Shown here in pieces: positions 28,572 to 37,489 of a DNA stretch of 64,000 bases. The notes beneath the pieces were generated by a model that did no database searches, had not been told where the DNA came from, and was given only the letters and a program-made list of their open reading frames with translations. Source of the stretch: an uncultured Opitutaceae bacterium (lineage in GTDB: Bacteria > Verrucomicrobiota > Verrucomicrobiia > Opitutales > Opitutaceae); assembly GCA_937889545.1 (NCBI GenBank), contig CALAOT010000117.1, forward strand, positions 104,487 to 168,486, written 5' to 3'. Both the position numbers and the translations under genes were made by a program. Positions within the stretch are counted from its first letter, which is position 1; each line of letters starts with the position of its first letter.

Positions 28572-30350
28572 TTGAAAACGACCACAAGAATCCTCAGCTT
28601 GATCGCCGCGCTACTTATTTGCGGCACCGCGCATGCGCAGACCAACACGGCCACCGGCACGTTGGCGCTTACTTCCAACACGACAGGAACCTACAACACG
28701 GCTGACGGCTACGCAGCGCTCTATCTCAATACGACAGGAACTTACAACACCGCCACTGGCGCCCAAACGCTTTCCGCCAATACAACGGGCGTTCGAAACA
28801 CGGCCAACGGCTTCGAAGCGCTTTATTTCAATACGGTAGGTAACTATAACACGGCCGAGGGCTTCGAAACCCTCGTATACAACACGACAGGATCCTACAA
28901 CACGGCCACTGGCGCCCAAGCACTCGATTCCAACACGACCGGCACCGGCAATACGGCCACCGGAGCCCAAGCTCTTTTTTTCAATACGACCGGAGACCGA
29001 AACACTGCATTCGGATACGACACGCTCGTATCCAACACGACCGGCGGCAACAACACAGCAATGGGCTTCGGATCGCTTGCTTATAATGTGACTGGAGTCA
29101 ACAACACGGCCACTGGTTGCGGAACGCTCTATTTCAATACCGGGGATGTGTCCGGCAATGGCTCGGACAACGTGGCCAACGGCTACTATGCTCTTTTTAA
29201 CAACACCACTGGCAACGACAACACGGCCATCGGCTACGAAGCGCTCTATTCCAACACGACCGGAAATGGCAATACAGCCAACGGCTACCTAGCGCTTAAT
29301 GCCAACACGACCGGCGATAACAACACGGCCAACGGCACGGGAGCGCTTGAATCGAACACGACCGCAAGCGGCAACACGGCCTTTGGCTATGTAGCGCTTA
29401 ATGCCAACACGACCGGAGCATACAACACGGCCAACGGCAACGAGGCGCTCTTTTCCAACACGACCGGCATCGGGAACACGGCCTTCGGCAACGAGGCCCT
29501 CTTTTTCAACACGACCGGAGGAAACAACATGGCCAACGGCTACCAAGCTCTCTATTCCAACACGACCGGAGGAGGCAACACGGCCAACGGTAGCCAGACG
29601 CTCATTGCCAACACGACCGGAGGCAGCAATACGGCCAACGGCTACGGTGCGCTCGCAGGCAACACGGCCGGCAGCAACAACACGACCAACGGCGCCGGTG
29701 CGCTCGGAGCCAATACGATCGGCATCGGCAACACGGCCACCGGCTACCAGGCGCTCGTTGCCAACACGACCGGCGGCAGCAACATCGCAATCGGCATGAG
29801 CGCTGGGTCGAACCTGACCACCGGCAACAACAATATTGATATCTTTGACTCAGGTGTAGCTGCGGAGGGCAACACGATACGCATTGGCACGCAGAGCACC
29901 CAGACGACGACATTCGTCGCAGGCATTTTTGGTGCGACCGTCACTGGCAGTGCGGTTGTGGTAAACAGCAGCGGCCAACTCGGGGTCGCCCCGTCCTCGC
30001 AACGCTATAAGAGGGACATCCAGGACATGGGCTTGGCCAGCGAGGCTATCCTCGCCCTGCGCCCGGTTACCTTCCGATACAAACCCGAGATTGACCCAAC
30101 GGGCACGCGCCAATTCGGCCTGGTGGCCGAGGAGGTGGAGAAGATTTCACCGGATCTGGTCGTGCACGACGCCCAGCACCAAATCTACACCGTCCGCTAC
30201 GAGGCCGTGAACGCCATGCTGCTTAATGAGTTCCGGAAGCAGCACGAACAAGTGGCGGAACAAGCCAAGACGATTGCCAGGCAAGAAAATGAGATCGCGG
30301 TACTGAGAACGCAGTTCGAGGCCCTAACGAAAGCTGTGGCTAACAGGTAG
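28572..30350 (+). CDS. Secreted repeat adhesin with C-terminal S74 autoprocessing chaperone domain
   Basis: The 592-residue protein starts at TTG with an AAGGAA ribosome site 5 bases upstream. A signal peptide (ILSLIAALLICGTAHAQ) is followed by 23 copies of a 17-residue repeat (residues 25-420; consensus N-T-A-x-G-x-x-A-L-x-x-N-T-T-G-x-x) that should fold as a left-handed, probably trimeric, beta-solenoid. Residues about 475-555 are a Peptidase S74 intramolecular chaperone with S475 and K480 in the S-x-x-x-x-K arrangement of the self-cleaving dyad, then a coiled coil (550-592). Such domains trimerise phage tail fibres and adhesins and then cut themselves off. A surface fibre is the likely role. 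IS630 lies directly upstream. Confidence 0.85.
   Translation: MKTTTRILSLIAALLICGTAHAQTNTATGTLALTSNTTGTYNTADGYAALYLNTTGTYNTATGAQTLSANTTGVRNTANGFEALYFNTVGNYNTAEGFETLVYNTTGSYNTATGAQALDSNTTGTGNTATGAQALFFNTTGDRNTAFGYDTLVSNTTGGNNTAMGFGSLAYNVTGVNNTATGCGTLYFNTGDVSGNGSDNVANGYYALFNNTTGNDNTAIGYEALYSNTTGNGNTANGYLALNANTTGDNNTANGTGALESNTTASGNTAFGYVALNANTTGAYNTANGNEALFSNTTGIGNTAFGNEALFFNTTGGNNMANGYQALYSNTTGGGNTANGSQTLIANTTGGSNTANGYGALAGNTAGSNNTTNGAGALGANTIGIGNTATGYQALVANTTGGSNIAIGMSAGSNLTTGNNNIDIFDSGVAAEGNTIRIGTQSTQTTTFVAGIFGATVTGSAVVVNSSGQLGVAPSSQRYKRDIQDMGLASEAILALRPVTFRYKPEIDPTGTRQFGLVAEEVEKISPDLVVHDAQHQIYTVRYEAVNAMLLNEFRKQHEQVAEQAKTIARQENEIAVLRTQFEALTKAVANR
28644..29831 (+). repeat. 51-bp tandem coding repeats (23 units) of the adhesin
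   Basis: Each unit encodes 17 residues starting N-T-A/N-x-A. One unit (near residues 178-199) carries a 5-residue insertion. The DNA units are similar enough (AACACGACCGG and AACACGGCCA blocks recur) to recombine or slip, so copy number may vary between strains. Confidence 0.85.
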
Positions 30351-31405
30351 CGAACATGACCGGGCCTCGCCGAACACGAGGCGGCCGAGGCCTTCAAAAG
30401 GGAACTTCTCCCGATGAATTCCTCCGCGATCTCCCTCTTAAGCGCGATCGCAGCCTCCATGACAACGACTGCGCCCGCAAAGGCCGGTTTCCGACTGGTC
30501 GGTGTCATGCCAGCGCTGGCTGATGCGCGGGTGTTTGCGGGGCGCATCGCGTTATCAGGAAACCTGATAGCCTCCGCAGCGGCTTCTCTGACGCCCGCCT
30601 CGACGCCGCAACTGCACGTGCCGCTGCCCGATGGCGATCCGAATCACAATTCGCAGTCACTTCAATTCGAACAGATTAGCGACGGCTGGCCAAACTGCAC
30701 CGAGCCACAATCCTGCCAGAGACTGACCACACGAACCTCAGAAAGGTGCCCGCGGCAAAAGCTGTTGCGATCCTGCGAGGCAAAGCAGCCAACAATTCGG
30801 ACCATAGGATTGGCGCTGAGGTTGCCGGGCGCAGAGGCACAAACGCGTCCACCATGGGAGCGCATAGAGTAGCCGTAGCCGGAAATGTCAGCGCAGAAGC
30901 CTCGGATCATGACAAGGGACAATTCAAGCGCGGCGAAGCCGAGAATTTCGCGCGGGTGTCGTCGGAGCAGGCGGACCATCCACTTGCCGAGGTTACTACC
31001 GGATTCGTGCCTTTCAGCATCGAGGACCTGTCAGTGGCGTCACGAGCCCATCCTCCTCTTGTCGATGCCAGCCTTAGGAGCCAGTGCCTCGCGCCCTTTC
31101 CGCTCTAGGCGTATGTCGAGGATGGTCGAGTCCAAGGCCCGAGCAATTGGTTATTGGGCGCATCGTCGGCATGGGTACATGCGAATCAGAACCGTAACAG
31201 ATTCCTGCCTCGCCTTTGAAAATTAGTCGCTTCCTGCTGTGGCAAAACCCAGTGTCGACATCTTCGGGGTTTAGCGGGTTATCGCGATAAACATAAAACG
31301 CTGTGAAACATCTGCCAGAGTGAACCCGGGCTCGCCGCCTGATGTGTGGTGTCCGGCTCGCACGCTGTTTTTTTGCATCGATGAGCGTGCTGAATCTAGC
31401 AGATT
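30351..31405. other. Gene-poor kilobase after the adhesin
   Basis: About 1,050 bases separate the adhesin from the next glycosyltransferase. Open frames of 100-150 codons exist on both strands (for example 30414-30872 plus, 30662-30979 minus) but lack domains, signal sequences or believable codon use, so I do not call them. A short stem, GCCTCG (30364-30369) with CGAGGC (30377-30382), lies just after the adhesin stop without a T-run. Degenerate gene remains are likely but cannot be identified. Confidence 0.4.
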
Positions 31406-32830
31406 ATGCACTCGTTGCGGAAACATGCGACAGACGAGATCATGAGCGAAGCGAGCGTGCCCATGGTGGGAAAAGAGGTGCCTTTGGTGAGCATCGTAGT
31501 CCCGAATTTCAATCATCGGCGATTTCTGCCGGAGCGGTTCAATTCCGTTTTCACCCAAACCTATCGGAATGTAGAAATTTGCTTTCTCGATGACGCTTCT
31601 GATGACGGTAGCGTAGAATATGTGCGGGGGTTGGCCTCCCCGTTTCAAATCAGTATTGATGTCAATAAGCAGAATTCCGGTAGCCCATTCCGCCAGTGGG
31701 CCCGAGGTCTATCGCTCACGCGCGGAGAATTCGTCTGGATCGCCGAGGCTGACGACAGCTGTGACCCCGATTTTCTCGAAAGAATGGTCGCATTGGCGAA
31801 ACGCAACCCGTCGGCCGGTTTCGTCTATTCGCAGTCGCGCATCATTAACGAGCGGGGGCAGATGCTCGAGGAAACACCGCGCTACCTGTGCGAGATTCAC
31901 CCGTCGCGCTGGCGGCAGGATTACTTTGCCCGGGGCGCGGAAGAGGTTTCGAATTATCTCATCCTCCGCAACACCGTGCCCAACGCCAGCGCATGCCTCT
32001 TTCGACGCGAGGCGCTGCTGGAAATTGACCTGGCTGAGATGCCCCTGCGACTGTGCGGAGATTGGTTGGCCTATGCCCAGATCCTTCGGCGGCACGACAT
32101 CGCCTATCTCGCCGCACCGCTAAATAGCCACCGCCAACACGAAAAGACGTTGCGGGCGTCAAGCGATCGCGGAGAGCAGCGGATTCGCGAAAGCTACCGC
32201 GTGCAAGAATCCATCGCGGAGAAATTCAAGATCGCTCCCGAAATTCACGAGCTGGCGTGTCGTTTTACGTTCCAGGAATGGAAGCATTTGCAGCGTACCG
32301 CAGTGGTGCCATCAGATATCCGCTTGAGTTCTCCCGAACTGCTGCAGGCTGCAAGGTCCTTTGATCCGGCTATTGATCAGCGGTTCGACAACCCTGGGGC
32401 GCAGGCCCTGCCGAGTTTGCTGGTGCAGCAGCGCAGTTGGCGCACGGCGTGGCGTTGGCGGTCACAATGGCAGGCGTATCGGGATGATCAATCGGTCCGC
32501 TTGCGCATGGGTCCTTACCGGGGAGAGGTCAGGCTTGATCCGTTAGCGAAAACCGGGACCGCGATGATCGAACGGCTGTCGTTCTTTGAAACGAATTCAC
32601 GGGATTTGGTCGCGGACCTTAGCGGTTCTGATCTGGGATGCTGTTTGCGAGCATCGAGCCGTGATATCGCGTGGCATATCGACGCGAAGGGTTTTCAAGT
32701 GAGGCGCAATGAGGAACCTGCGTCCTTGCGCGTCATTCCGCCAGCCGGGTTGCAGGGGCGTCCTTATGAATTCGAGATCGTCCTTCGCGCAGAGCCCCCC
32801 CTCTTCGCTGGTTTTTCGCAAGCAATCTGA
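31406..32830 (+). CDS. Glycosyltransferase family 2 with C-terminal extension
   Basis: The 474-residue protein has a GT-A domain: PLVSIVVPNFNHRRFLPERF, ICFLDDASDDGSVEYV, the WIAEADDSCDPDF metal-binding segment, and CLFRREALLEIDL for acceptor binding (all within the first 215 residues). The remaining 250 residues have no recognised domain and may carry a lectin-like or partner-binding region: beta-rich, with Trp and Arg. The ATG at 31442 is an equally possible start. It is followed, 12 bases after its stop, by a second, double-domain glycosyltransferase, so the two probably act on the same glycan. Confidence 0.8.
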   Translation: MHSLRKHATDEIMSEASVPMVGKEVPLVSIVVPNFNHRRFLPERFNSVFTQTYRNVEICFLDDASDDGSVEYVRGLASPFQISIDVNKQNSGSPFRQWARGLSLTRGEFVWIAEADDSCDPDFLERMVALAKRNPSAGFVYSQSRIINERGQMLEETPRYLCEIHPSRWRQDYFARGAEEVSNYLILRNTVPNASACLFRREALLEIDLAEMPLRLCGDWLAYAQILRRHDIAYLAAPLNSHRQHEKTLRASSDRGEQRIRESYRVQESIAEKFKIAPEIHELACRFTFQEWKHLQRTAVVPSDIRLSSPELLQAARSFDPAIDQRFDNPGAQALPSLLVQQRSWRTAWRWRSQWQAYRDDQSVRLRMGPYRGEVRLDPLAKTGTAMIERLSFFETNSRDLVADLSGSDLGCCLRASSRDIAWHIDAKGFQVRRNEEPASLRVIPPAGLQGRPYEFEIVLRAEPPLFAGFSQAI

Positions 32831-32842
32831 TTGGATGGCCGA

Positions 32843-35092
32843 ATGAGCGCGGCCGAAGGTTTCGATTTTCAGAACACCCCTGCCGCAGAACGCAGAGGGA
32901 CCTGGCCGTATGCTAAGGCGGCAAGTGGCGACTCGCGGCCAATGGTGTCGATCGTCACCCCGTTCTTCAATCCGGGTGCCGTATTTGCGGAAACCGTGCT
33001 TTCGGTTCGGCGGCAGTCATGGCAGATTTGGGAATGGATCGTCGTGGATGATGGCAGCACGGACGCGGCCAGCGTTGCCGCCCTGGCGGGCGCCGCGGCG
33101 CAGGAGCCGCGCATGCGGACGATCCGTCTCCCCGAGAACCGCGGGCTAAGCGCGGCGCGAAACCGCGGGCTGGCTCAAGCGGCGGCGGATTATGTCTGCT
33201 GGCTGGATGCCGACGACCTGATCGAGCCCACATTCCTTGAAAAATGTCTATGGCGACTGCAGGCGATGCCGCACCTCGCCTTCACGAAGGGTTTTACCAT
33301 AGGATTCGGCGCATCGCGTTATCTCTGGCGGCACGGGTTTCACGAGGGCGACCGTTTCCTCAAGGAAAACAGGGTGGATCCGACAAGCGTGATGCGGACT
33401 GCGGCTGCCCGGGCCATCGGCGGGTTTGACGAGACGCTCCGCACGGGCCTCGAGGACTGGGACTTCTGGCTGCGGGCGGCGAATGGCGGTTATTGGGGCG
33501 ACACGATCACGGAGGCGCTGAGCTGGTACCGGTGCAACGAGGGACATCTGAAACGATTTCCAAACCTGCAGATTGGCTCGAAGCGCGAGGGGTTGGAGCG
33601 GCAGATCCGCGCGCGTTATCCCAAGCTTTGGAGCGGCGGGTTCCCGAAGATTCAAGGCGGAGAGCGACCGGCAACGGAATTTGCCGCCTCGGCATCCGTT
33701 GCCAACCCGTTGCAGAAAGAGCGCCCGAGGGCGTTGTTGGTTGTCCCGCATCTCGAATTGGGCGGAGCCGACAGCGTCAACCTCGATCTGCTCGCGCAGC
33801 TGACTCGGCGCTTCGATTGGGAAATCACTGTGGTGACCACCCGGCGCTCGGAGGACCCCTGGCAGCAGAAGTTCTACGAACTGACGAGCGACGTCTTCAT
33901 GCTGCATCGCTTCCTGCCGTTTGGCGCGTATCCGGCCTTTCTAACCTACCTCATCGAGAGCCGGCAGCCGGATGTCGTATGCCTAAACCACAGCGAACTC
34001 GGCTATCGCCTGCTGCCCTGGCTGAAGGAGGCGTTTCCGACGCTCCCGATCGTCGATCTAGTGCACATCGTGATGGACGACTGGAAGGACGGCGGCTTTC
34101 CGCGCCTTTCGTGCCGGTCGCGCCCGTGGCTGACCCGGACCGTTGCGACTTCGCAGGCGCTCCGGCGGTGGCTCATCGAGAACGGGGCGAATGGCGAAGG
34201 CGTCGATCCGGTTTACACCGGGATAGATGCCGCGCACTGGACGCGCTCGGCCGAACTGACGGAAGCGGCGCGGGAGCGCTGGAAGATACCCGCCGATCGG
34301 CCAGTGATATTGTATGCGGCGCGGTTCGCCGCACAGAAGCAGCCGCGTTTGCTTCCGGAGATTGTGCGGAAACTGGAGGCACGAGGCCGAAAGTTCATTT
34401 TGCTCCTTGTGGGCGACGGACCCGAGCGCACATGGCTTGAGGAACATCTCTGCCGGGGGCACCCAAGCTCGGTCAAGATGCTGGGAGCGCTGGACCTGGA
34501 CGAGATGCGCCTGGTGATGAGCGCTTCCGACCTGCTGCTGCTGCCGTCCCGGGAGGAGGGGATCGCACTGGTGCTGTTCGAGGCGATGAGCATGGGCGCG
34601 GTGCCCGTTGCGACCGACGTCGGCGGCCAGCGGGAATTGGTTACCCCGGATTGCGGCGTGCTTCTTCCGTTCAACGAGCGGCTGGCTGATGCAACGGCGG
34701 AGGCGTTGGACGCCCTGCTGACAGATGAGCCGCTGCGCCGACGGCTTGCCGGGGCCGGCCGAAAGCGGGTCGAGGAGCAATTCCGGCTGGATCAGACGGG
34801 CACTCAATTGGATGCGATTTTCCGCGGTGTGATGCGTCAGCGGGGGGCGCCTTTGAAGGCACGAGCAACGCCAGTGGATATCGGCGAGATCGCCGGTGAA
34901 CTTGCCGAGCTTCAGGCGGACAGCCTTGCCCCCGATGCCTGGGACCAGCAGGTGCGGGAGGGCAGATGGCTCCCGATGCTCGCCTCGCGCTTTGCGGATT
35001 TGCTCCGCCGGTCGCCATTGAGGCTATGGTTTCGGCGTTTCGAGATCCGCTACGGCACGCGCATGGGCCGCTGGATCACCAGGCGCGACTGA
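32843..35092 (+). CDS. Two-domain glycosyltransferase (GT2 fused to GT4)
   Basis: About 749 residues combine two enzymes. The N-terminal GT2 domain (about 30-260) shows MVSIVTPFFNPGAVF, WIVVDDGSTD, NRGLSAARNRGL and the metal-binding CWLDADDLIEP. The C-terminal GT-B domain (about 290-660) shows LLVVPHLELGGADSVNLDLL, VILYAARFAAQKQP, LLLVGDGPER and the donor-binding EGIALVLFEAMSMGAVPVATDVGG. Such fusions add two successive sugars. I chose the ATG at 32843, where the previous gene ends 12 bases upstream; a TTG lies at 32831. From here the DNA is clearly GC-richer than the earlier glycan genes. It converges with the minus-strand operon starting at 38517. Confidence 0.85.
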   Translation: MSAAEGFDFQNTPAAERRGTWPYAKAASGDSRPMVSIVTPFFNPGAVFAETVLSVRRQSWQIWEWIVVDDGSTDAASVAALAGAAAQEPRMRTIRLPENRGLSAARNRGLAQAAADYVCWLDADDLIEPTFLEKCLWRLQAMPHLAFTKGFTIGFGASRYLWRHGFHEGDRFLKENRVDPTSVMRTAAARAIGGFDETLRTGLEDWDFWLRAANGGYWGDTITEALSWYRCNEGHLKRFPNLQIGSKREGLERQIRARYPKLWSGGFPKIQGGERPATEFAASASVANPLQKERPRALLVVPHLELGGADSVNLDLLAQLTRRFDWEITVVTTRRSEDPWQQKFYELTSDVFMLHRFLPFGAYPAFLTYLIESRQPDVVCLNHSELGYRLLPWLKEAFPTLPIVDLVHIVMDDWKDGGFPRLSCRSRPWLTRTVATSQALRRWLIENGANGEGVDPVYTGIDAAHWTRSAELTEAARERWKIPADRPVILYAARFAAQKQPRLLPEIVRKLEARGRKFILLLVGDGPERTWLEEHLCRGHPSSVKMLGALDLDEMRLVMSASDLLLLPSREEGIALVLFEAMSMGAVPVATDVGGQRELVTPDCGVLLPFNERLADATAEALDALLTDEPLRRRLAGAGRKRVEEQFRLDQTGTQLDAIFRGVMRQRGAPLKARATPVDIGEIAGELAELQADSLAPDAWDQQVREGRWLPMLASRFADLLRRSPLRLWFRRFEIRYGTRMGRWITRRD

Positions 35093-35153
35093 GCGGCACT
35101 GGGAGGTTCGAGGGGAAAGGAATCTCTTGTGCAGCCGTTGCTGAAACGCTGCG

Positions 35154-36281
35154 CTAGCCTGCCAGCACCGCGCGAAGGCTGTCTGCGACGTATGCGACCT
35201 GGGACTGGGTGATTTCGGGAAACATCGGCAGCGAGAGGATCGTGCACGCGGCGGCTTCGGCGCAGGGGAAGGCGCCTTGGCGCAGGCCGAGGTCGGCGTA
35301 GGCCTTTTGGAGATGGATCGGAACCGGGTAGTGAACCACGGTCTGCACGCCCCGGGAGGCGAGCTCGCGCGCGACCGAATCGCGGTCGCGCCCGGGCAGC
35401 CGCACGACAAACAAATGGTAGGCGTGGCGGCCGGTCCACGGGGCCTCGACCGGCAGGACGAGCCCCGGACAGCCGGCAAGGGCGGAGCGATACCAGCCCG
35501 CCGCGGTGCGGCGGGCATCGTTCCAGTCGGCGAGGTGCCGGAGCTTGGCCGAGAGCACCGCTGCCTGGAGCGTATCGAGCCTTGAATTGAAGCCCTGGAC
35601 CTCGTGGTGGTACTTGACGACGGAGCCCCAGTTGCGGAGGAGCCGCAGCTGCCGGACAAGCGGTTCGTCGCGGGTGGTGACGGCCCCGCCGTCCCCGAAG
35701 GCGCCGAGGTTCTTCGCGGGATAGAAGCTGAATGCCGCGGCGAGCCCAAGCGAGCCGCAGACGCGGCCGTCGGCCATGGCGGCGTCATGGGCCTGGGCGG
35801 CGTCCTCGATGAGCGCGAGGCCGTTCTTCTGGGCGAGGGCGGCCAGCGTGTTCATGTCGGCCGGCTGGCCATAGAGGTGGACGGGGATGATCGCCCTCGT
35901 CCGCGGGGTTATGGCCGCGGCGACGGCGGCCGGATCGATCAGGTAGTCCTCGATGCGGCAGTCGACGAGAACGGGCTTGGCCCCGGCGTACGAAATGGCC
36001 TCGGCGGTCGCGATGAACGTGTTGGCGACCGTGATGACCTCATCGCCGGCCCCGATTCCGAGCGCGCGCAGCACCAGGTGCAGGGCGTCCGTCCCCGAGC
36101 CGACGCCCACGGCGTGCGTGACGTGGCAGAATTCCGCCCATTGCCGCTCAAAGATGGCCACTTCGGGCCCCAGGATGAATTCGCCGTGGGCGAGCACGGC
36201 CTGCAGGGCGGCGTCGATCTCCGGCCGCAGGTTGCGAATCTGGAGCGGAAGGTCCTGGAAAGGTACTCTGGTGGCGGGCAT
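35154..36281 (-). CDS. DegT/DnrJ/EryC1/StrS aminotransferase, WlbC/WbpE-like
   Basis: The 375-residue PLP enzyme begins VPFQDLPLQIRNLRPEIDAAL and has GVGSGTDALHLVLRALGI, TVANTFIATAEAISYAGAKPV, LIEDAAQAHDA and the PLP-binding lysine in SFYPAKNLGAFGDGGAV. This is the pattern of sugar 3-aminotransferases (WbpE/WlbC, also FdtB). As the last gene after a WlbA-like dehydrogenase and a WlbB-like acetyltransferase, it likely aminates the 3-keto intermediate on the way to a 2,3-diacetamido-2,3-dideoxy-uronic acid donor. A dTDP-3-amino-sugar role is the alternative. It starts 18 bases after the stop of the GT2 gene in the same operon. Confidence 0.8.
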   Translation of the reverse strand: MPATRVPFQDLPLQIRNLRPEIDAALQAVLAHGEFILGPEVAIFERQWAEFCHVTHAVGVGSGTDALHLVLRALGIGAGDEVITVANTFIATAEAISYAGAKPVLVDCRIEDYLIDPAAVAAAITPRTRAIIPVHLYGQPADMNTLAALAQKNGLALIEDAAQAHDAAMADGRVCGSLGLAAAFSFYPAKNLGAFGDGGAVTTRDEPLVRQLRLLRNWGSVVKYHHEVQGFNSRLDTLQAAVLSAKLRHLADWNDARRTAAGWYRSALAGCPGLVLPVEAPWTGRHAYHLFVVRLPGRDRDSVARELASRGVQTVVHYPVPIHLQKAYADLGLRQGAFPCAEAAACTILSLPMFPEITQSQVAYVADSLRAVLAG

Positions 36282-36299
36282 GGGGGCCTTGTTGGGCTG

Positions 36300-37022
36300 T
36301 CAGTGCTTCTCCCGGCGCCATGTCTGCCAGAGTGAAAGCAGGCCGGCAAGGGTGCGCCACATGACGCTCGGGCGCGAGGCGGAAGCTATCCCGTGCAGGC
36401 GCGGCTTCATCACGACATCCACTTCGGCAAAGGTCGCCTTGGCGTCGCGCAGCCTCACGAGCGCCTCGGCAAGCATCGGGATTCCGGTCTGGTCGAGGCG
36501 GATGCTCAGGAACGCGCTTCGCCGGTAGGCATGGATCCAGTTCACGTCGCGGACTCGCAGCCCGAACAGCAGCGCGACCAGCCTGGGATAGACCCACGCG
36601 TTGAGGCGCATGAGCGGGTTGTAGCCGACCCTCTGGCTGCGGCAACCGACGATCACGTCGGCGTGGCCGAATTCGGCGACATAGGGCGCAAAGTCGTCAG
36701 GGGTCGCAGCCATGTCCGCCGGCCAGAGCATGATGTACTCGCCGCTTGCAAGGCGGGAGCCCGAGAGGAAGGCGCCGCCAATTCCCCGGTTTGACTGGTG
36801 GCAGGCGCGCACCTCCGGCAGATTCTGGGCGAGGAGGTCGGCGATCGCTCCGGTGCGGTCCCTGCTGCCATCATCGACCACGATGATCTCCGCAGGGACC
36901 TTGATCTCATCAAGGGTTGCGCGCAGGGCCCGGATCGACGCTTCCAGCAGGCGCTCCTCGTTGAATGCGGGAACGATGACGCTCAGCGCGGGCGCGCCGG
37001 AGCTGCTCCCGTTGCTGCTCAC
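36300..37022 (-). CDS. Glycosyltransferase family 2, DPM1-like
   Basis: The 240-residue protein starts at a GTG whose last two bases belong to the stop of the preceding acetyltransferase gene (GTGA overlap), so the two are translationally coupled. It shows LSVIVPAFNEERLLEASIRAL, IIVVDDGSRDRTG, NRGIGGAFLSG and the LWPADMAA segment in place of the classic DxD, plus PLMRLNAW and a final hydrophobic helix. This is a polyisoprenyl-phosphate-type GT2. It likely attaches a sugar to the lipid carrier or to the growing glycan, and its place between sugar-synthesis genes suggests that it uses their product. Confidence 0.8.
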   Translation of the reverse strand: MSSNGSSSGAPALSVIVPAFNEERLLEASIRALRATLDEIKVPAEIIVVDDGSRDRTGAIADLLAQNLPEVRACHQSNRGIGGAFLSGSRLASGEYIMLWPADMAATPDDFAPYVAEFGHADVIVGCRSQRVGYNPLMRLNAWVYPRLVALLFGLRVRDVNWIHAYRRSAFLSIRLDQTGIPMLAEALVRLRDAKATFAEVDVVMKPRLHGIASASRPSVMWRTLAGLLSLWQTWRREKH

Positions 37023-37489
37023 CGTGAGATTAATCGCGCGGGTACGTCGGCTACGACCGAGCACGGCGCGACGTCCTGCAGGACGACAGCCCCCGCGCCG
37101 ATAGTCGCCCCTGCGCCGATCGTCACGCCGCACATGATGAGCGCGCCCGAGCCGATCGAGGCGGCGTCCCGCACCTCCGTGCGCTCCAGTTTCCACGTGC
37201 CGTCGCGGGCCGTCGCTGTGGACGGATGCCGGTCGTTGATGAAAATGACGCCGTGACCGACGAACATGTCGTCCCCGAGGGTCATGCCCGAGCAGATGAA
37301 GGAGTGGCTTTGGATGCGGCAGCGGGCGCTGATCGTGGCATCGCGCTGGATCTCGACGAACGTGCCGATCATGCTGTCGTCGCCGATCCTGCAGCCGTAG
37401 AGGTTCACGAAGGGGTTGAGCTTCACGCGCTCGCCAAGGACCACGTCCTCGGCGATCTGGAAGAGGGGCGACTTCGGCCGTTCGGTCAT
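37019..37489 (-). CDS. Hexapeptide-repeat N-acetyltransferase, WlbB/WbpD-like
   Basis: The 156-residue protein is mostly a left-handed beta-helix: VVLGERVKLNPFVNLYGCRIGDDSMIGTFV, then IQSHSFICSGMTLGDD, a loop with HGVIFINDRHPS and the late coils GALIMCGVTIGAGATIGAGAVV. This is the WlbB/WbpD type that acetylates the 3-amino group of a UDP-sugar. The ATG at 37489 overlaps the stop of the dehydrogenase gene by 4 bases. The longer frame reaching back to 38182 is just antisense-free read-through of the upstream gene and is not used. Confidence 0.8.
   Translation of the reverse strand: MTERPKSPLFQIAEDVVLGERVKLNPFVNLYGCRIGDDSMIGTFVEIQRDATISARCRIQSHSFICSGMTLGDDMFVGHGVIFINDRHPSTATARDGTWKLERTEVRDAASIGSGALIMCGVTIGAGATIGAGAVVLQDVAPCSVVADVPARLISR

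Noticed and set aside
28644..29831. Regular 51-bp repeats resembling a CRISPR array
   Set aside because: The repeats are in-frame, without unique spacers, and encode a 17-residue protein repeat inside an intact gene.
30414..30872. A 152-codon frame after the adhesin
   Set aside because: No signal, domain or convincing start site; overlaps other equally long frames on both strands.
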